Part shown: positions 63,544 through 64,000 of the stretch, one piece after another
Position numbering within the stretch: the first letter of the stretch is position 1
Layout of the letters: every line of letters starts with the position of its first letter
From: Micromonospora sp. MH99
Lineage (GTDB): Bacteria > Actinomycetota > Actinomycetes > Mycobacteriales > Micromonosporaceae
Reading direction: 5' to 3'
NCBI RefSeq assembly: GCF_021442385.1
Contig: NZ_MUZA01000029.1
Coordinates: forward strand, 1-64,000
Length of the DNA stretch: 64,000 bases
Translations under genes and position numbers: made by a program
The notes under the pieces: model-generated
What the model saw: only the letters and a program-made list of their open reading frames with translations
Databases searched by the model: none
What the model was told of the DNA's origin: nothing

Positions 63544-64000
63544 TGCAGCGCCCGCGCCGACGCGGCGTCGACCAGCGAGCCGAGCTGGTGGACGCGCAGC
63601 GTGTTGGTCGAGCCGGGGGTGCCGGGCGGGCTGCCCGCCACGATCACCACGTAGTCACCGGGGTTGGCCCGGTCGAGGCCGAGCAGCGCCTGGTCGACCT
63701 GGCGGAACATGTCGTCGGTGTGCTGCACGAACGGCATGAGGAAGGTCTCCACGCCCCAGGTCAGGGCGAGCTGGTCACGCACCTCGGGGACCGGGGTGAA
63801 CGCGAGCAGCGGCAGGTCGCAGTGCAGGCGGGAGAGCCGGCGGACGGTGTCGCCGGTCTGCGAGAAGGCGACGAGCGCCTTGGCGTTGATGGCCCGGGCG
63901 ATCGACGAGGCGGCCACGGTGAGCGCGCCGCCGTGGGTACGCGGGTCGTGCTGCAGGCGCGGCACGCCGATCGAACCGGCCTCGGTGGTCGTCACGATCT
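63540..64000 (-). CDS. pyk: Pyruvate kinase, C-terminal part (5' end beyond the window)
   Basis: About 153 residues are visible, covering the end of the barrel-to-C-domain region and the whole C-terminal domain: VPRLQHDPRTHGGALTVAASSIARAINAKALVAFSQTGDTVRRLSRLHCDLPLLAFTP, then DQALLGLDRANPGDYVVIVAGSPPGTPGSTNTLRVHQLG. This pattern is diagnostic of pyruvate kinase, which makes ATP and pyruvate from phosphoenolpyruvate in the last step of glycolysis. The catalytic barrel lies outside the window. The stop codon overlaps the tesB start. Confidence 0.94.
   Translation of the reverse strand, partial: IVTTTEAGSIGVPRLQHDPRTHGGALTVAASSIARAINAKALVAFSQTGDTVRRLSRLHCDLPLLAFTPVPEVRDQLALTWGVETFLMPFVQHTDDMFRQVDQALLGLDRANPGDYVVIVAGSPPGTPGSTNTLRVHQLGSLVDAASARALQ

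Overview
This window is a very GC-rich actinobacterial chromosome segment. Gene content suggests a Micromonosporaceae-type organism (an inference from gene content; no marker rRNA is present). It holds a housekeeping core: pyruvate kinase and tesB at the right edge, an ANTAR response regulator of the PdtaR type, polA, rpsA, coaE fused to GrpB, uvrB, typA, uvrA, rsgA and uvrC. The pyk-tesB-pdtaR-polA-rpsA-coaE-uvrB-uvrA order resembles the order known from mycobacteria, so most of the window is conserved backbone with small accessory insertions.

Layout. 1-1.4 kb: the first codons of a leftward gene, then about 1.3 kb of gene-free DNA made of tandem repeats and two families of hairpin elements. 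1.4-9.7 kb: uvrC, a Rieske lipoprotein, uvrA, rsgA, the remains of a mycothiol-dependent isomerase gene and a metallo-beta-lactamase-fold hydrolase. 9.7-23.5 kb: DedA protein, methyltransferase, cold-shock protein, ArsR-MFS pair, a MarR/CocE operon divergent from an MMPL exporter, a lytic transglycosylase, a DedA-PAP2 fusion with a dead PAP2 half, and typA. 23.5-34.9 kb: small enzymes, NlpC/P60, TerC behind a yybP-ykoY manganese riboswitch, an orphan XRE-DUF5753 regulator, uvrB and a membrane-anchored duplicated-domain protein. 34.9-43.2 kb: coaE-grpB, rpsA, methyltransferase, Uma2, DUF3140, polA. 43.3-48.3 kb: a complete branched-chain amino-acid ABC operon livKHMGF with overlapping genes. 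48.6-64 kb: lipoprotein, pdtaR, tRNA-Leu(CAA) with a LAGLIDADG-type gene 14 bases behind it, an Lrp regulator divergent from a PLP enzyme, a secreted rhamnogalacturonan lyase, a PLP decarboxylase, TauE, Rrf2, YceI, tesB and the 3' part of pyk.

Two patterns cut across genes. First, several genes end in minisatellites anchored on the stop codon: after the PLP decarboxylase (19-bp units), Rrf2 (17-bp units) and YceI (23-bp units) the first repeat unit begins with the stop codon itself, and uvrC ends inside an 18-bp array that continues in frame through three stop codons. Second, many genes appear leaderless, with a TANNNT -10 hexamer 6-7 bases before the start codon; uvrC, uvrB and polA all share this. 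These observations come from reading the sequence; no database search was possible.
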